From: Prinia subflava | Taxonomy: Eukaryota; Chordata; Aves; Passeriformes; Cisticolidae | Length of the DNA: 64,000 nt | Direction of reading: 5' to 3' | Assembly: GCF_021018805.1 (NCBI RefSeq) | Contig: NC_086248.1 | Coordinates: 60,204,985 to 60,268,984, forward strand | Shown here: positions 61,840 to 64,000 of the stretch, piece after piece | How the letters are laid out: the number at the start of each line of letters is the position of its first letter | How positions within the stretch are numbered: position 1 is the stretch's first letter | Made by a program: the position numbers and the translations under genes | The notes under the pieces: model-generated | Told to the model about the DNA's origin: nothing | The model's input: the letters and a program-made list of their open reading frames with translations, nothing else | The model's database searches: none

Positions 61840-62290
61840 GGAAATGCTATTGAAATTGGAAGAACACCTAAAGCAGCAGCAGGGGACTGCTGCTATGCTA
61901 TTAGTGCAATTGATTGCTTCAGCAAATAGCCAGAAGTAGCCATTACTACCCAAGTTACTTCCACTGCGGTAATCAAGTTCTTGTTAACAAATTTCCACCG
62001 TGAAGGAAATCCAAAAGACACCGGCTTCTAACCCTGGACTTCACTTTCAGAAGAACTGAGGAAGACACAGTGAATCACAGGGTTCCTGCTACATATTATC
62101 CAGAGGCCAATGGGAAATTGAACCATTTTCACAGCACTTTGAAAGGTTGTTTACAAACTGTAGGCCTAGAAGGAAAATCCTAGAAACCGTTCACTGTAGA
62201 TGTCTTACCTAACCACTGGTCTGACATGCAAAAAGCCATATTTATCCTGCAGGGAAAGGAGCAAGGTTTTCCAAAGCCCCACACAAAGAA
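61840..62290 (+). pseudogene. Ty3/Gypsy-type integrase relic, multiply disrupted
   Basis: The plus strand reads as the catalytic core of a Gypsy-class integrase in two frames. Frame one (about 61840-62031) gives AIEIGRTPKAAAGDCCYAI, then SAIDCFSK, a TAG at 61927-61929, then PEVAITTQVTSTAVIKFLLT and NFHREGNP. This is the first core Asp (IDCFSK) with the usual spacing to the NxFxREGNP turn. After a frameshift in the region of the second Asp, frame three picks up at 62094 with YYPEANGKLNHFHSTLKGCL, then QTVGLEGKS, TAG at 62181-62183, then KPFTVDVLPNH. YYPEANG holds the third acidic catalytic residue. Similarity fades after about 62290. Integrase joins retrotransposon cDNA to host DNA; this copy cannot. 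No LTRs, gag or RT were found, so it is an isolated fossil of an LTR element. It could instead be a dead copy of an integrase-derived host gene. Confidence 0.75.
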
Positions 62291-64000
62291 GAGTTACTGC
62301 ACAGGAATGGCTGAGTGGATAGTTCACAGTGAATAGCTTACTCAATTAAAAAAAACCCCTTTTTTTTAATCTGCAGACACTGTTGTGAGTTTCTCACTTA
62401 TTCACTTATTCACAAATTATTGTCTGAGTTATTTATTGTCCACAGCAATTCACTGCAAGACTAGTCAAAAGAATGCTAAAACTCAGAATACCAGAGAGCA
62501 GATCTTCTTTTCCTTGATTAGCTAAATGAGACATTTTGAATCAAGTCTCTGCTTCAGTATTTAGACTTTTGAAACAGAAAATAGCCTTGCAAAAATACTG
62601 TGTGATATTTGCTTAAATGCTACTGTTTCAATAGCTGGTAGTAAATTCATTCAATAGACTATTTGTGAAACTCAACAGAAAAAAACCCATGAATAATCAA
62701 GCAAACTACTTAAATCAATTAAACACAGCATTATCTGAGGGTTAAATAACATTTGCCTATTTGCAAACACAGTTGTCAGTTGCCTGCAGCAGACTTTACA
62801 GGACATACCTTCTAAGAGAGTGGTTTACAGATACAAGCTAAAACTAATTCTACTACTTCTTTCATACAAGTTTAAAAAAAAATGGAGTTTTGAACAGAAC
62901 AACTTCAATTATGTTACTCATTTTGGTTTGGGAAACACAGAGCTCTAGCTGCACATACAAATCAGAAATGGTGAAATACAGGATGCCTTGACCATACTCA
63001 TCAGGAGCAAAAGATCAGTGCTCCCAGCTTCCCTGATGGACTGAGTTGCTTGATTACACCCCACAAATGTTCCCCAGGGGAAAAAAAATCAGTTGTGTCA
63101 AGCTACTAAGAATCCTGTCAGCATGTAACAACTAAAAAATCTCATGCATAATAAAGAATATTGAAAATACATATATAGACTTTGGCTATTCTGTATTGTT
63201 CAATGGTTCTGTTGGTGTATTAAAATGTATTTTGAGATGGTATTTTGGTTACATTCAATCTCTACTTGACACTTATAAGCAATTTAAGAGAATTAAAGTA
63301 TTTCATATACTAGTTGTTATTCTTCCTGCTGAAGGGATAAACACATTGCACAGAAGGGAAATTACAGAGATGCAAGTTACACAGGGTGACAGGTATATGG
63401 AGCTAGGCAACATTCATGTTTAATTTTGCTAATGGATTGGGTTACAAACCTCTTCCTTAGTAAGGATATGGATAAAGTAGATACACACAGTCTTTGCTTT
63501 TTTATTGTAGTCCAACAGGATGCTTTTTAAGTTATTCTTACCAAGTGTCAAAACGAGTCTAAGTGACAGATTATGTATTTGCTTACCTACATTTAACACT
63601 GGCATTTCTCCATTCACTCACACTCGGGTAAATAAACTGAGGCTCTGGCTCCGTATTCCCCCTTGTTTGATCTCACTCTAGATCAGTGATGCCAAACCAC
63701 CAGCACTGGCAAACAGAGATCTGGGCTGGCACCAATGACAATGAGCAAACAACACTTTCAAAACATGTTTGGTGCCAGATAGCAAAGAGCACCCTCCCTA
63801 CTTCAGGAGCTTGATGCTAGAAAGACTTTCAGCTCTGAAATCCACACATACCTCTTGCATGTGGCTGGAAGAGCCGACGTCACTTTTTTTTTTCTGCAGC
63901 CCCCAAAAATAAATCCATTATAGGTATCCCAAACAGTGACATATACGTGGTTCCTCCTGATCTGGTTGATGCAAAACTGTGTCTAAGATTGAGCAAGCCT
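62291..64000. other. Unique DNA, no gene seen
   Basis: No gene or further retroelement domain recognised downstream of the integrase relic. A perfect A/T hairpin at 62345-62370 is listed separately. Confidence 0.5.
62345..62370. repeat. Perfect 11-bp inverted repeat with CCCC loop
   Basis: ATT plus eight A (62345-62355), then CCCC, then eight T plus AAT (62360-62370). The arms match perfectly. It lies about 55 bases beyond the recognisable integrase relic. Confidence 0.85.

Noticed and set aside
1..64000. CRISPR arrays, rRNA, operons or bacterial-type regulatory sites
   Set aside because: There are no regularly spaced repeats and no rRNA segments, and the composition and CR1 content are those of a vertebrate nuclear genome.

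Overview
The window looks like non-coding nuclear DNA from a bird, or less likely another sauropsid. The sequence is AT-rich, open frames are short on both strands, and there are no rRNA or tRNA genes and no operon structure. The diagnostic repeats are CR1 (chicken repeat 1) non-LTR retrotransposon fragments: two pieces of reverse-transcriptase ORF2 (about 5470-6320 on the minus strand and 21575-22400 on the plus strand) and one short 3'-tail piece (about 32650-32709, minus). CR1 as the recognisable repeat, at low density and without Alu/B1/L1-type elements, fits an avian genome best. The species and the host gene, if the window is intronic, cannot be told from the sequence.

Layout. 1-5.5 kb: unique AT-rich DNA with an (AT)n microsatellite, a long polypurine tract and a poly-T tract. 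5.5-6.3 kb: decayed CR1 ORF2 that has lost part of its catalytic region. 6.3-21.5 kb: mostly unique sequence holding the longest ATG-started frame (16097-16648), which I do not recognise. 21.6-22.4 kb: second CR1 ORF2 piece. 22.4-32.7 kb: unique sequence with a 13-bp-arm palindrome, a possible very old amniote repeat near 27.6 kb, an unrecognised protein-like frame at 30.4-30.8 kb and the CR1 tail. 32.7-48 kb: three splice-flanked open segments that could be exons (40068-40154 plus; 45312-45535 and 46123-46357 minus). 48-58 kb: unique DNA with two small exact duplications, ending in a small CpG-rich patch at 57.95-58.2 kb. 58-64 kb: a 56-base pure poly-A run, then a previously unmarked Ty3/Gypsy-type integrase relic at about 61840-62290.

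No complete functional protein-coding gene can be supported. The best-supported content is the retroelement fossils. The most interesting are the Gypsy integrase relic, which is broken in every frame and so invisible to ORF calling, and the minus-strand exon candidate at 46123-46357, which has a good acceptor, a donor and coding-like codon composition. All exon calls are hypotheses from splice consensus and codon pattern alone.
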